64,000 nt of DNA, from contig CANMTO010000002.1 of the NCBI GenBank assembly GCA_947500755.1, positions 1 to 64,000 on the forward strand, read 5' to 3'. Positions within the stretch are counted from its first letter, which is position 1, and every line of letters starts with the position of its first letter. Below are positions 1 to 9,766 of the stretch, piece by piece. Made by a program: the position numbers and the translations under genes. Source of the stretch: Flavobacteriales bacterium. GTDB taxonomy: Bacteria > Bacteroidota > Bacteroidia > Flavobacteriales_D > Crocinitomicaceae. The notes under the pieces are model-generated. The model saw only the letters and a program-made list of their open reading frames with translations, searched no databases and was not told the origin of the DNA.

Positions 1-430
1 CGTTTCTGCGGGATTCACCGCTACATCGTTCGCCGTCCGTTCGTTGGTGACGGGATTTGTTGTATTCGTACCTGGCGCAGTAGTATTCGTTTCTGCGGGA
101 TTCACCGCTACATCGTTCGCCGTCCGTTCATTGGTGACGGGATTTGTTGTATTCGTGCCTGGCGCGGTAGGATTTGTTTCTGCGGGATTCACCGCTACAT
201 CGTTCGCCGTTCGTTCGTTGGTGACGGGATTTGTTGTATTCGTCGCCGGCGCGGTGCTATTTGTTTCCGCGGGATTCACCGCTACATCGTTTGCCGTTCG
301 TTCGTTGGTGACGGGATTTGTTGTATTCGTGCCTGGCGCTGCAGGATTTATTTCTGCGGGATTGGCAGTTACATCGTTGGTCGTCCGTTCGTTGGTGACA
401 GGATTTGTTGTATTCGTAGCCGTTGAGGCG
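1..430 (-). repeat. 87-bp tandem repeat array inside the PD40 protein gene
   Basis: Four full in-frame 87-bp units lie at 47-133, 134-220, 221-307 and 308-394, with a partial unit at 1-46 and a degenerate one from 395. Read on the minus strand each encodes 29 residues with the core TNPVTNERTANDVAVNPAET. Variation is greatest at the linker (PTAPG, STAPA, PAAPG). The array continues beyond the window, so its copy number is unknown. Confidence 0.95.
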
Positions 431-2931
431 TCATTGGTTTGTACAGGATTTGTAATGTCTTTATTGATCTGAGCACGCATTGCCGTATTGATAGAATCCA
501 AGGAAGCTTCGAGTTCTTGGAGTTTATTCGCTAAGGCTTCTTTTTCATTTGGCGAAGCCAAAAGCATTTGATTTTGAATAACCGTTGTTTCGGCCTGCAT
601 GACAGAACGTTGATGATCTAATGACGTGGTGTTTGAGAGTTGAGCGGAAACCACGCGCTGAAGGCTTGTTTGTTCCGTTTTACGAGCTGTTGCCCGATCA
701 AGAAGCTGGTCTACAAGCGAATCCGTTGGTTCATGTCCATTAATTTTCAACGCATTTACAATGTCATTTCTCGTGATTTCGTCCATTTTTGAAGCGATTA
801 CCAAACGGGTTGAGTTTAGCTTCTGCTCCTTAGAAACTTGATCCGTATTCAATGCCACCAATTCCTTTCGATTTGCAGTTTTTTTCTGTTGTTCAATCTG
901 AGCTATTTGTTGACTTAGTTGATTTTCAGTAGCCTCTAATTGTTTCAATTCCTCAAGCAGCGGCTCATTTGATGCTATAATCGGTACTGATGTATTCTCT
1001 AAATTTGCCGAATACGTGATAAATTGGTTAATGGAATTTGAGTTTCGCTGGAGCACTGCGATTAAGGAATCTTGATTTTCTTGAATAAGCGCCATGTGAA
1101 TTCGCTCACTCAATGAGGTAATGCTTGGCTCTACATTAAGGGTATTCCATGTGCTTAATCTCTCTTGATTTTCCCGCTCTGATAGAGACCAAGAGGCTAA
1201 TTCTAGCTCATATTTTTGAATAGAATCGTTTAGCTTCATCAATGCTGCAGCAAACCGTTGGTTGGCAACGGTATCGGTCGAAGACAATAATTTCTTGTAA
1301 ATATCAGCTTGTTTTTGATACGCCTCTAGACGAGCATTGGTTGAGTTAATCTGGTTTTTATTACGTTCTGCGGCATCACTTAAATCAAATCCCGTATTAG
1401 AAATTTCTAATAGTTTATCCATTAAATACTCGCTTTTTTCAAGGAGTGTATTGCCTTTAATCGATAAGGATTCTAGTTGCTGTAATACTGTATTTTCAGC
1501 ATTCATGGTATCCACCACGTCTACAGTAAGAGGCTTGGAATGCGCCTTGAGAGATAATTGAGCGATTGCATTGGCTTTGAATGCCTTCATCTCTTCAGAT
1601 TGAACTGCATTAAATTCATGGCTAAAATCCGCTGATTCAGTTCCCTGATTCATCGAATAGTTGATCGTTTGTTTAAAGACCACATTATCTTTTTGCTGGG
1701 GTATTTTCTGTTCATGCTGAAATACTTTATCTGTACCTTCGATGGTCGCATTAAACACATAGGTTCCTGCGCCGGGCAACATGAGTTTGTAGGATCCCAG
1801 CTCATCACTGGTAAAGGGTCCATAGGTAACACCATCCGCTTTGTCGGTCACACTAATTTGAATGCCTTTGTTTTTAGGATCCACAAGGTCAGAAAAATCA
1901 CCAACGATGGCCACTAACGGTTGTGCATTGATGGTATAACTCACCTGCATCGCCTCAATGGCGCCGGTTGCCGTATTTCTATTCGATGCAAACCATGCCG
2001 TAGTTGCTGTTGCATTCAGCGGAACGAAGAAATAATCATCCGCTGCCGAAGAGAAAGGGAAATCCATATTTTCAGGAGTCCCTACTTCATTTAATGCGGG
2101 GTCATAGGATACTCGGAATAAATCAAAACCACCCATGGAAGTGAATCCATTGGAAGAAAAATACAATTGTTTGGATGCCGCGTCAAAAAATGGATATTTC
2201 AGGTCTGAATCGGGCAAAACGAGCGGGATAGCGGTAGGTTTTGACCATACGTCTTGACTAATCCGTTGAATATAAAATAATTTTAATGATGTAGCCTCGT
2301 CCCCATAGCTGGCATAGAACTTAAAAGAATCGCCACGTTTGTAATAGCATGTAGGAATGTAATTTTTCTTTTTGTCTATTTTCGTTTGCAAACTTGGATC
2401 CGCATAAATTTTACCTCCAATTGCTTCCAGGTCATACTTTTGAATAAATGTTTCTTCGGACGCTAATTGAACCCCCAAGGTACTCAAGGACTTAGGATGT
2501 TCAAGCAAGGATTTACCGTTGTTACAAAAACTTATTTCACGATTTGCATGGAGATAATCGGCTGGATTACAAGAAAGGTAGGCTTTGAACGAGGAAATGG
2601 CCAAATCGAATCGATACCCCAGGTGATGAATTTTTCCCAGATAATAATGCGCTTCGCAGAATGAAATACTTCGGTTTGCCACAAATTCAAAATACTTCTT
2701 CGCATGTTGTTTATTCTCTGTATGAAACACGCAGACGGCATAATGAAAATTATAACTATCTGATTCTGGATCTCGTGCGAGTAATTGTTGAAAATCTACC
2801 TTTGCAGTAGTGTATTGAGCCAGTTTAAATGCTTCAAAAGCTCGCTTTTCGATTTGAATAACAGACTGTGCACTAAGCTGAATGCTTAGGCCTAGTAAAA
2901 CAATAAACCCTATGTTTTTTATGTTAAGCAC
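1..2931 (-). CDS. Exported TPR/PD40 protein with coiled coil and 29-residue repeats (partial, C-terminus outside window)
   Basis: The open frame runs leftward from a GTG at 2931 to the window edge, 977 codons without a stop. In order I see a signal peptide (about residues 1-22, ending SAQ), TPR-like helices (25-150), PD40/WD40-like strands (LYFSSNG near 253, WFASNR near 313), a carboxypeptidase-regulatory/CNA-B-like fold (about 357-395), a long Gln/Glu/Asn-rich coiled coil (about 430-800) and 29-residue tandem repeats rich in Thr, Asn and Pro from about 830 on. The TPR-PD40-regulatory-domain order matches the N-terminal half of PorE/OmpA-type envelope proteins of Bacteroidota, usually closed by an OmpA peptidoglycan-binding domain; that end is not visible. 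GTG was chosen because no ATG precedes the signal peptide. It starts 12 bases after plsY and probably shares its transcript. Envelope location is inferred. Confidence 0.8.
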   Translation of the reverse strand, partial: MLNIKNIGFIVLLGLSIQLSAQSVIQIEKRAFEAFKLAQYTTAKVDFQQLLARDPESDSYNFHYAVCVFHTENKQHAKKYFEFVANRSISFCEAHYYLGKIHHLGYRFDLAISSFKAYLSCNPADYLHANREISFCNNGKSLLEHPKSLSTLGVQLASEETFIQKYDLEAIGGKIYADPSLQTKIDKKKNYIPTCYYKRGDSFKFYASYGDEATSLKLFYIQRISQDVWSKPTAIPLVLPDSDLKYPFFDAASKQLYFSSNGFTSMGGFDLFRVSYDPALNEVGTPENMDFPFSSAADDYFFVPLNATATTAWFASNRNTATGAIEAMQVSYTINAQPLVAIVGDFSDLVDPKNKGIQISVTDKADGVTYGPFTSDELGSYKLMLPGAGTYVFNATIEGTDKVFQHEQKIPQQKDNVVFKQTINYSMNQGTESADFSHEFNAVQSEEMKAFKANAIAQLSLKAHSKPLTVDVVDTMNAENTVLQQLESLSIKGNTLLEKSEYLMDKLLEISNTGFDLSDAAERNKNQINSTNARLEAYQKQADIYKKLLSSTDTVANQRFAAALMKLNDSIQKYELELASWSLSERENQERLSTWNTLNVEPSITSLSERIHMALIQENQDSLIAVLQRNSNSINQFITYSANLENTSVPIIASNEPLLEELKQLEATENQLSQQIAQIEQQKKTANRKELVALNTDQVSKEQKLNSTRLVIASKMDEITRNDIVNALKINGHEPTDSLVDQLLDRATARKTEQTSLQRVVSAQLSNTTSLDHQRSVMQAETTVIQNQMLLASPNEKEALANKLQELEASLDSINTAMRAQINKDITNPVQTNDASTATNTTNPVTNERTTNDVTANPAEINPAAPGTNTTNPVTNERTANDVAVNPAETNSTAPATNTTNPVTNERTANDVAVNPAETNPTAPGTNTTNPVTNERTANDVAVNPAETNTTAPGTNTTNPVTNERTANDVAVNPAET

Positions 2932-2942
2932 GCTTTGTAAGA

Positions 2943-3554
2943 TTACATCTTTGATGCGTTAAAGTTCATTCGTTGTTCCTCCCCTGCTATGAGTCGTTTA
3001 ATGTTCTTGTGATGTGCAACAATTACAAGCAAGGAGATGATTGCGTTAAACCAAACAAAGGCAAGACTTTGTTGATTAAACAAAAAATAACTGATAAACG
3101 GCAATATGCATGCTGCACTGATGGAGGCTAATGAAACGTAACGAGAAACCATAAAGACCACCAAAAAAACTAGCATACAAATTAGGGCGGTTGATGGATT
3201 AAGTCCTAAAAAAACACCTAGGGCCGTAGCAACTCCTTTACCACCTCTAAATTGGGCAAAAACGGGAAACACATGACCGAGAATACAAATCCCTGCAGCC
3301 AGCATGACAAATACTACTGATTCTTCCTGCAACATGTACTTTGAAATAAACATGCACAAAACGCCCTTTGATATGTCCATAATGAGTACTAAAATCCCGG
3401 TGCGCTTGCCTAAAATTCGAAAGGAATTAGTTGCTCCTGCATTTTTGCTACCGAATTCTCTTACATCCTTTCCATGGAGCCACTTCCCAAGCCATACAGC
3501 AGAAGGGATAGACCCAAGAAAATAAGCGAACACGAACGCAAATACAATTGTCAT
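2943..3554 (-). CDS. plsY: Glycerol-3-phosphate acyltransferase PlsY
   Basis: PlsY is the membrane enzyme that transfers an acyl group from acyl-phosphate to glycerol-3-phosphate, the first step of phospholipid synthesis. The 203-residue length is normal. The family's conserved loops are present: GSIPSAVWLGK near the N-terminus, KNAGATNSFR (about 37-46) and the glycine-rich FRGGKGVATALG (about 100-112), between five or so hydrophobic segments. It begins directly after the stop of the 1549-residue exported protein and ends 12 bases before the PD40 protein, so all three are probably cotranscribed. The product is secure from motifs alone. Confidence 0.95.
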   Translation of the reverse strand: MTIVFAFVFAYFLGSIPSAVWLGKWLHGKDVREFGSKNAGATNSFRILGKRTGILVLIMDISKGVLCMFISKYMLQEESVVFVMLAAGICILGHVFPVFAQFRGGKGVATALGVFLGLNPSTALICMLVFLVVFMVSRYVSLASISAACILPFISYFLFNQQSLAFVWFNAIISLLVIVAHHKNIKRLIAGEEQRMNFNASKM

Positions 3555-6500
3555 TTATTTTGCTCTTAAAAACTCTTTTAATCGAACCATTGCCAATTGA
3601 AGTGAAGCGTCATCAGACCACTCAAATTCAAAACCTTTGGATTTACGTTTATCCGGTTTCATCTCAATTAGCATGTTTTTCAAATCAGTATCCTTTGAAT
3701 AGATAAGCAATTTACCATCTTTTTTGGGCATTGCATAATCAAACCAGAAATCTTTATCGGTTTGATCCTTAAAGGAAAACAGCAAACTTTGATAAGATTT
3801 ATCTGCCGCGGTTTGAGCAATGGCCATATTAAAATCAACTTCCTTTAGAATTGGTTTGCCTTCAATGGCAATTATTGCAACGCGATTTTTTGCTTTAACT
3901 TCATCCCCTTCTTGGTCTGTTTCTGTGGCTCCACTTGGTGGTCGAGTGACCCAACCACTTGAAAAACCGCTCTCATTATTCGTTGTTTTAAAGCGCACAA
4001 AATCAAACTTTAGCCCGGATAACACGATGGTTTGATCTAACCCAGCAGGCATTTTCCGAAGCTTATCTTCCTCGTAATCCTTTAGTAATTCATTCACCTT
4101 TTCTTCGCTGAGCATCGACCTCAAATACGACGAGAAATTAATTTTCTTAGAATTCAAATCAACATTTTTCTGTCCTTCAAGTGCTTTTAAGCCATCCCCT
4201 ATTTTACTAAACACCTCTTTTTGCATCGGAAATTTAAGGAGGGTTGAAACATCCATTCCGATTTTCTTGGTATCATTTTCAAAAGAAATTGAGCCAAAGG
4301 AAGTGGCGGAAACTTCTCCTAAATTCACGCCAAAACTAAGCGCTCCAAGACCGGTTAACGAACAGGTTTCTGTATACATCGTAAGTAGATTACCCACATC
4401 ACTCAAGCCGCTTAACCGTGGTTTCTCCCCAATTTGAAACGTTTGACTCATTGGACTGTATTGTACGTAACCTGATGCTGAAAACACCACGGGATCGTCA
4501 ATTCCTTGTGTTTTTGACAAAAAGGCAGGATATACGACCACGCTGTCCATTGATGCAGAATTCTTCCACAGAAAACCTACGGCCAACTTCCGACCAAGGT
4601 CATTTACCGGAGTATTGGATATCGGAATTTGAATGTTTTTGGCCACAATAGTATCCTTAAAATTCATCCAGGAGCGATCAAAACTTTGGCACCCATGATT
4701 CAGTTTAGTAGCGCCATCGCAAAAAATACCTCGACTGGCCGCAACAATTTTAACCGTACCATAAAAATCAAACTCTTTACTCAATTTAAAATTATCCTTT
4801 TGGGCAATAACACCTTCTGCCTGAGTGACAGAGTTAAGATATTTTATGCTTTTCATGTCTAGTATCGTCAAAACACTATCTCGATCGTAATACGGATATT
4901 TGGCAATACCCTCGTATTTCTTTCTAGAAGTAATATTCACATTCGCATTCGTGAACGTATGAAATTTAGTAATAAATGATGCCACGATTCGGGCATTAGT
5001 GAGGGGGTCCATCACCGCATTTTTTCTAACCGTAACTTTCATAGAATCGGGATATATTTTAGCATCTCCTACCCGCACGTATTCCACTTTATTGCAAAAC
5101 AAGGTTTGCAATTTTAGGTCGTAACTCGCCAATAAGGAACGAAATTGAAGGGTGTCTTGATCATCGTGCATTGAAAAGAAATTGGATTCCTCAAGATCCG
5201 CCCCTGCTTCGAAGGTTGTTTTTTGTGATTTCGTTTTTTCAAAATCCACGTTAGCCTTATCCATATACCAGAAAAACTTATCCATCGTACAATAATATTG
5301 ATTGGGAGGGAATTTGATTCTTTTTGTCCCGAAGGAATTAAATTCTCCTTTACGTGTTGCAAAGGAAACATTTGCTTTTATATCTTTTGTTTCCATGGCT
5401 ACGGGGGCTTGTTCCTGATTTACAAACCTATTTTTAAGGGCAAAGGAAGAAGTATCAGCCAAAATATCTTCGTGGGTAAATTCAAAATCTTTTGAACCGA
5501 GGTCCGCATCAGGAAAATGAAGTAATCCATTGCCGCGCATTCCTTTTGTAGATAGGATTACACTTCCTTCCATCTCGCATTGATTATTAAACATCTGCAG
5601 GTTTACGCCCCGCCATGCACTGGCCTTAAGCACCTGTTTCTTTGGAATAAATGTTATAAGTGCAGCATCGGAGGTAACGCTCGGCACCTTAATCCCCGTG
5701 GTGGATTCCTTATTAATGAATTGGGCAATGCCAATGGTAGAATCGGGTAGAAAGGTCAGTTTCTGTGAAATCGCAGTGGCCGTACTGTAATTAATTGTTC
5801 CTGCCCCTTGAAGGCCGTTGTGCGATAAAATAACCTTGTTCTCATAGGTTGAATAGTCGCCATAAAATGCCCACCCACCTTCAGGCGCTTTGGTAGAAAA
5901 ACCCAAGGAATAATCGGGCATAATTCTCAGAGGCTCTTTAATCGGAGGAAAAATTCCTCCCGATATCAATTCACCATTCAATCGTTGAGACGCTTCCGTG
6001 AAATTATCTAAACTATCTAGCTCAAACGGCAAAAGCCGAAAATAAAAGCGCGCCGAATCATAGGCGCCATTGACAATTGATTTATCATTATATACTACTT
6101 TGGTTGACCGGGGAACCAACAATTTGGGATAGCCCTTATTGGTTTTACTGATTCCAGATTTAGCACCAGGTTCATCAATTAAAATCTCACCTTGGAGTGC
6201 CGCAAATGAACTAATCATTTCAATCGGCTGATTTCCATCGCTTGGATTTAGTGGATTAACCACCAAGGCCGCATAGGCACTTTCTAGTAATGATATGTTA
6301 AATTTGGAATAAGAAAAATAAGCATCTTTTAAAAAGGCAACGAACTTACCAGCAGAAAGTTGACCCTTAAACTTAAAATCACGGTTTGGTTTTAGAATGC
6401 AGTAACTAGAGTCTGGTATAAATGAAACCTGTTGAGCCTGTGAAATTAACACGCCATCAACTCCGGTTAAAAAAATTTGATCCTTATCTAAGTCAATAAA

Positions 6501-8204
6501 CGCGTAAAAGTCTTGCTTCGCATACCTGGTATTTATGGTCCGTAAGTAGTCTGCATTCCGTGACTCATCCACGGCGCTGGGCAAAGGCCTCTCCTTTAAG
6601 TCGCAGGAAAAGGAGATGTTATCGAAATCCACTCCGTTCAATTTCGCATCTGCATAAGAGAATAATTTAGCAGAGGGGGTTATGGTTTTTTCGAACGAAT
6701 TGAACGTTAAAAATCCGCGCATGGATAAATCCAACAATTTACTTTTCGCATAGTCAATGCTGAGGCCTAAAGCACTTGCTGCTTGCCCTTCCGTCAGGAC
6801 GCTTAATCCATTTTTTCTTGAATAGCTTGCGATTTGAACCAGCGCATTCTGAGCACCTACTCCCCAAAGGCGAAAATCCTGCTCATTAAAATAGTTCAAT
6901 GACTCAAACTGAATGGATTTTTGTGCTTGCGAGGTAGCCATCTCAAAGGTGAATTTCGGGAAAGGGGTGCCCAATTCCCATTTTAGTACGGGCGCATTAT
7001 TTGATACCATAAAGTGATAATCAATGAAAGGGATAACCGCGGAGCCGAGTTTAAAGGCTGTATAAACTAGTTGGTTTTTCGAGGCTTCAAATTCAAACAA
7101 TCCGGCAGGATGGACCAGAGAGTCGCCTGTTGGATACAACAATTTTATAGAGGCTTCTCTAGATAAAATCCGAGAGGGATCTATGGCAAAATTCAGCGCA
7201 CTCACCAGTAAGGTGGGTTTATTTTTATATTTAAACAGAAGGCGGGCAGGATTTTCTTTTTTTCCCTCCCCCACTACGCGGCTACCCTCTAGGCTGAATC
7301 CCCCATCAAAATCCATGTTTTGAATTAAATCAGGAATAACTAGACGTTGACTGAATGAAGAAAAATGTGGCGCTCCTTGATGATCTTCCAACTGGTCCTT
7401 GGATTTATCTACAAGTGAACCCAATATTGGTGTTTTAAAATATGGCGTGGTAAGAAGTACGGTATCCGCTTTCAAAATCACGTCAAGCATAACTACACGG
7501 TAACCATTAAGCGTAGCATAGGTTTCATCTTTTTTAAGTCCACTCTTTTCCCAAGTAATCGTTCCATTTCTCCCAGTAAACTTTTTTGATTCATAATCAA
7601 AAACACCGCCGGTTTCGGCGACCCAAACGCTGTCTTCCCCTTTAGCAATGGGACTATACCCCAGCAATTGGCCGTCCGTACACACTATTTTTAATTTCTT
7701 TTCCGTGTTCCATGCCATATCCCCTTTAAAAATCCAGACGGCATTGTCATTTTTCTGAAGCGCTTTAAATCGAAAAAGGGCGTACGAAAATTCAAGAAAT
7801 GCGAGGTGTTCATCCGTGTCCTTGGTGCGATAATCTTTTTCTAAATCAATCCAAGTATTGATAAAGTCTGAAGACCATTTATTTTTTGATTGATATACAT
7901 GGGTAGCAACCATTAAATAAGTAAGCTGCACATCATTGCTCGTTTTATAAATAGCATTAGCAGATTCTACCATGCGATTAAAATTGCCTTCTGACAAGAG
8001 CGAAGTACTTTCAATCACGTTTGGAAATACCTGATTGATATTATATTGCATGGGCTCCTCAATGAACATTTTTTGAGATTCCTTAACGAATTTTTCGCGA
8101 TTCTTAGAGAATGGCTGAGCAAACACCACAAGATTAAGGGTTAATAACCCCATAAAAAGGCTAGCCTTTTTTAAGCAACATACACGCCCAATTTTCTTTT
8201 TCAT
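3555..8204 (-). CDS. Very large exported protein of unknown function
   Basis: About 1549 residues. I do not recognise a named domain. The ATG at 8204 gives a signal peptide beginning MKKKIGRV with a hydrophobic core ending VVFAQ; an ATG at 8213 and one at 8153 are alternatives, but the latter would lose the basic N-region. The N-terminal 150 residues look helical. The rest is a long succession of beta-rich segments with recurring patterns such as D.V.L....Y and GxG.L.F, as in large periplasmic or cell-surface proteins. The start overlaps the end of prmA by 44 bases and the stop touches plsY, so it sits inside a housekeeping operon. Location in the periplasm or outer membrane is inferred. Confidence 0.75.
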   Translation of the reverse strand: MKKKIGRVCCLKKASLFMGLLTLNLVVFAQPFSKNREKFVKESQKMFIEEPMQYNINQVFPNVIESTSLLSEGNFNRMVESANAIYKTSNDVQLTYLMVATHVYQSKNKWSSDFINTWIDLEKDYRTKDTDEHLAFLEFSYALFRFKALQKNDNAVWIFKGDMAWNTEKKLKIVCTDGQLLGYSPIAKGEDSVWVAETGGVFDYESKKFTGRNGTITWEKSGLKKDETYATLNGYRVVMLDVILKADTVLLTTPYFKTPILGSLVDKSKDQLEDHQGAPHFSSFSQRLVIPDLIQNMDFDGGFSLEGSRVVGEGKKENPARLLFKYKNKPTLLVSALNFAIDPSRILSREASIKLLYPTGDSLVHPAGLFEFEASKNQLVYTAFKLGSAVIPFIDYHFMVSNNAPVLKWELGTPFPKFTFEMATSQAQKSIQFESLNYFNEQDFRLWGVGAQNALVQIASYSRKNGLSVLTEGQAASALGLSIDYAKSKLLDLSMRGFLTFNSFEKTITPSAKLFSYADAKLNGVDFDNISFSCDLKERPLPSAVDESRNADYLRTINTRYAKQDFYAFIDLDKDQIFLTGVDGVLISQAQQVSFIPDSSYCILKPNRDFKFKGQLSAGKFVAFLKDAYFSYSKFNISLLESAYAALVVNPLNPSDGNQPIEMISSFAALQGEILIDEPGAKSGISKTNKGYPKLLVPRSTKVVYNDKSIVNGAYDSARFYFRLLPFELDSLDNFTEASQRLNGELISGGIFPPIKEPLRIMPDYSLGFSTKAPEGGWAFYGDYSTYENKVILSHNGLQGAGTINYSTATAISQKLTFLPDSTIGIAQFINKESTTGIKVPSVTSDAALITFIPKKQVLKASAWRGVNLQMFNNQCEMEGSVILSTKGMRGNGLLHFPDADLGSKDFEFTHEDILADTSSFALKNRFVNQEQAPVAMETKDIKANVSFATRKGEFNSFGTKRIKFPPNQYYCTMDKFFWYMDKANVDFEKTKSQKTTFEAGADLEESNFFSMHDDQDTLQFRSLLASYDLKLQTLFCNKVEYVRVGDAKIYPDSMKVTVRKNAVMDPLTNARIVASFITKFHTFTNANVNITSRKKYEGIAKYPYYDRDSVLTILDMKSIKYLNSVTQAEGVIAQKDNFKLSKEFDFYGTVKIVAASRGIFCDGATKLNHGCQSFDRSWMNFKDTIVAKNIQIPISNTPVNDLGRKLAVGFLWKNSASMDSVVVYPAFLSKTQGIDDPVVFSASGYVQYSPMSQTFQIGEKPRLSGLSDVGNLLTMYTETCSLTGLGALSFGVNLGEVSATSFGSISFENDTKKIGMDVSTLLKFPMQKEVFSKIGDGLKALEGQKNVDLNSKKINFSSYLRSMLSEEKVNELLKDYEEDKLRKMPAGLDQTIVLSGLKFDFVRFKTTNNESGFSSGWVTRPPSGATETDQEGDEVKAKNRVAIIAIEGKPILKEVDFNMAIAQTAADKSYQSLLFSFKDQTDKDFWFDYAMPKKDGKLLIYSKDTDLKNMLIEMKPDKRKSKGFEFEWSDDASLQLAMVRLKEFLRAK

Positions 8205-8997
8205 ACGTATCAATCAATTTAAATCCAAGGTCTTCAGCGGCAGCTTGAATTGCCGAGACATCTGTGGTAAAAAAACCACTCAGCAATAACAAACCATCAT
8301 CTATCAGGGCCTGGTAGTAAGCCTCTATATGTCGAAGAAGAACATTTCTATTAATATTCGCTAAAATAAGATCGAAATCCCGTTCTGTTACATGAAGGAT
8401 ATCCCCTTCTCGAGCTTCAATGCGGGTACAGAGATTCCGTTGCGCATTTTCACGCGTATTTTCAACAGACCAAGGTTCTATGTCTACCGCAATAATTCGG
8501 CGGGCACCTAATTGTTCTGCATTAATCGCCAATATGCCTGTTCCCGTACCCATATCTAAAATCACGTTATCAGCAAGCGATAAGTGCTCCATTGCTTGAC
8601 ACATGAGCGTGGTGGTTTGGTGATGACCTGTGCCAAATGACATTTTCGGCTCAATTTCAATCACTCTTCCGAGGCGATATTCGGCGCCATGAAACGGTGC
8701 AACTATAGAAAGATGTTCAAGCAGCACGGGATCAAAACTTTCTTCCCAAACTTGATTCCAATTTTGAGCAGGGATTTCGTTAAGTACACAAATCGATTTT
8801 ATTCCTTGGGCGCTAAATCTATCCTGTAATGCTTGAATTACGGAAGGGTCAAATAATGCCTTAGGGATATATGCCTTAATCGAATGTGCTTCCTCTAAAA
8901 AACTTTCGAAGCCGTATTCAGAACACCAAACCGTTGCAAGTTCATTGGCGGGATAAAATGGCGTTAAAGTCAATTGAAGTTCGATGTAATCAATCAT
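8161..8997 (-). CDS. prmA: Ribosomal protein L11 methyltransferase
   Basis: PrmA trimethylates ribosomal protein L11 using S-adenosylmethionine. The 278-residue protein has an N-terminal substrate-binding region, the family signature FGTGHHQTT near residue 120, SAM motif I DMGTGTGILA near 148 and the ANINRNVL motif near 212, which stands in place of the NPPY-type motif. Its ATG overlaps the tpiA stop by four bases (8994-8997), which indicates translational coupling, and its 3' end overlaps the next gene. Length is typical for Bacteroidota PrmA. Confidence 0.95.
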   Translation of the reverse strand: MIDYIELQLTLTPFYPANELATVWCSEYGFESFLEEAHSIKAYIPKALFDPSVIQALQDRFSAQGIKSICVLNEIPAQNWNQVWEESFDPVLLEHLSIVAPFHGAEYRLGRVIEIEPKMSFGTGHHQTTTLMCQAMEHLSLADNVILDMGTGTGILAINAEQLGARRIIAVDIEPWSVENTRENAQRNLCTRIEAREGDILHVTERDFDLILANINRNVLLRHIEAYYQALIDDGLLLLSGFFTTDVSAIQAAAEDLGFKLIDTYEKENWACMLLKKG

Positions 8998-9740
8998 ACG
9001 CTTGCAATAATCTCTTGTATTGAGCTGTAGGATAATGAAGCACCACCTACAAGAAAACCGTCTACGTTAGGTAATTGGGCCATAGCTCGAGCATTGTTAG
9101 CCGTGCAGCTTCCACCATAAATAATGCGAATTGCATCCGCAAAAGGCGTATCAAAATACTGCTCACATAACCCACGAATGAACCCATGCATTTCTGTAAT
9201 CTCATCCATTGAAGGAACTTTGCCAGTACCTATTGCCCAAATGGGTTCGTATGCAATCACCAACGCAGAACATGACTTGGGATCCATTTGCTCAAACAAG
9301 GAAGTCAGTTGCGCTTCTACCCACGATGCTGCCGTACCATTTTCACGAATTTCCATCGATTCTCCACAACAGAAAAACACTTGAAAACCACCATTCAGGG
9401 CAGCGATTGCCTTAGCACCAATAAAATCTGAATGTTCATTAAAATACAATCTGCGTTCTGAGTGACCGATGAGTACATTTTGAATGTGTAAATCAATCAA
9501 ATGTTGCAGCGAAGTTTCACCCGTGTAGGCGCCAAAAATTTCAGGTCCATATACATTTTGCGCACCAAGTGCAACGCCTGCGTTCAGCGATAAAAGACCA
9601 AGAAAGGGCTGCGGTGGAAAAACAACCAAGTCCACATGCTCGTTAAGCTCGCCAAGGTTAGAAATTTCGTGATAAAGCGATTCTGCTTCAAGCCTCGAAA
9701 GGTTCATCTTCCAATTTGCTCCAATAATCTTTTTGCGCAT
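8994..9740 (-). CDS. tpiA: Triosephosphate isomerase
   Basis: TpiA interconverts dihydroxyacetone phosphate and glyceraldehyde-3-phosphate in glycolysis. The 248-residue TIM barrel has all catalytic motifs: NWKMN with the active-site lysine near the start, IGHSERR with the catalytic histidine, AYEPIWAIGTGK with the catalytic glutamate and the flexible loop 6, and the phosphate-binding GGS and GGASL near the C-terminus. A near-consensus promoter element TACTTTTA (9744-9751) ends three bases before the ATG, so it may have its own nearly leaderless transcript as well as reading from the DoxX gene 26 bases upstream. Confidence 0.97.
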   Translation of the reverse strand: MRKKIIGANWKMNLSRLEAESLYHEISNLGELNEHVDLVVFPPQPFLGLLSLNAGVALGAQNVYGPEIFGAYTGETSLQHLIDLHIQNVLIGHSERRLYFNEHSDFIGAKAIAALNGGFQVFFCCGESMEIRENGTAASWVEAQLTSLFEQMDPKSCSALVIAYEPIWAIGTGKVPSMDEITEMHGFIRGLCEQYFDTPFADAIRIIYGGSCTANNARAMAQLPNVDGFLVGGASLSYSSIQEIIASV

Positions 9741-9766
9741 GCTTAAAAGTAGCGCAAATTATAGTC

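Noticed and set aside
44-472. Plus-strand 142-codon ORF over the 87-bp repeats, Val/Phe/Gly-rich
   Set aside because: It is the antisense shadow of the repeat array in the minus-strand PD40 protein gene, whose frame is open for 977 codons with a signal peptide and recognisable domains.
8213-8213. ATG at 8213 as start of the giant exported protein
   Set aside because: The ATG three codons later, at 8204, gives the cleaner MKKK signal peptide; the difference cannot be settled by eye.
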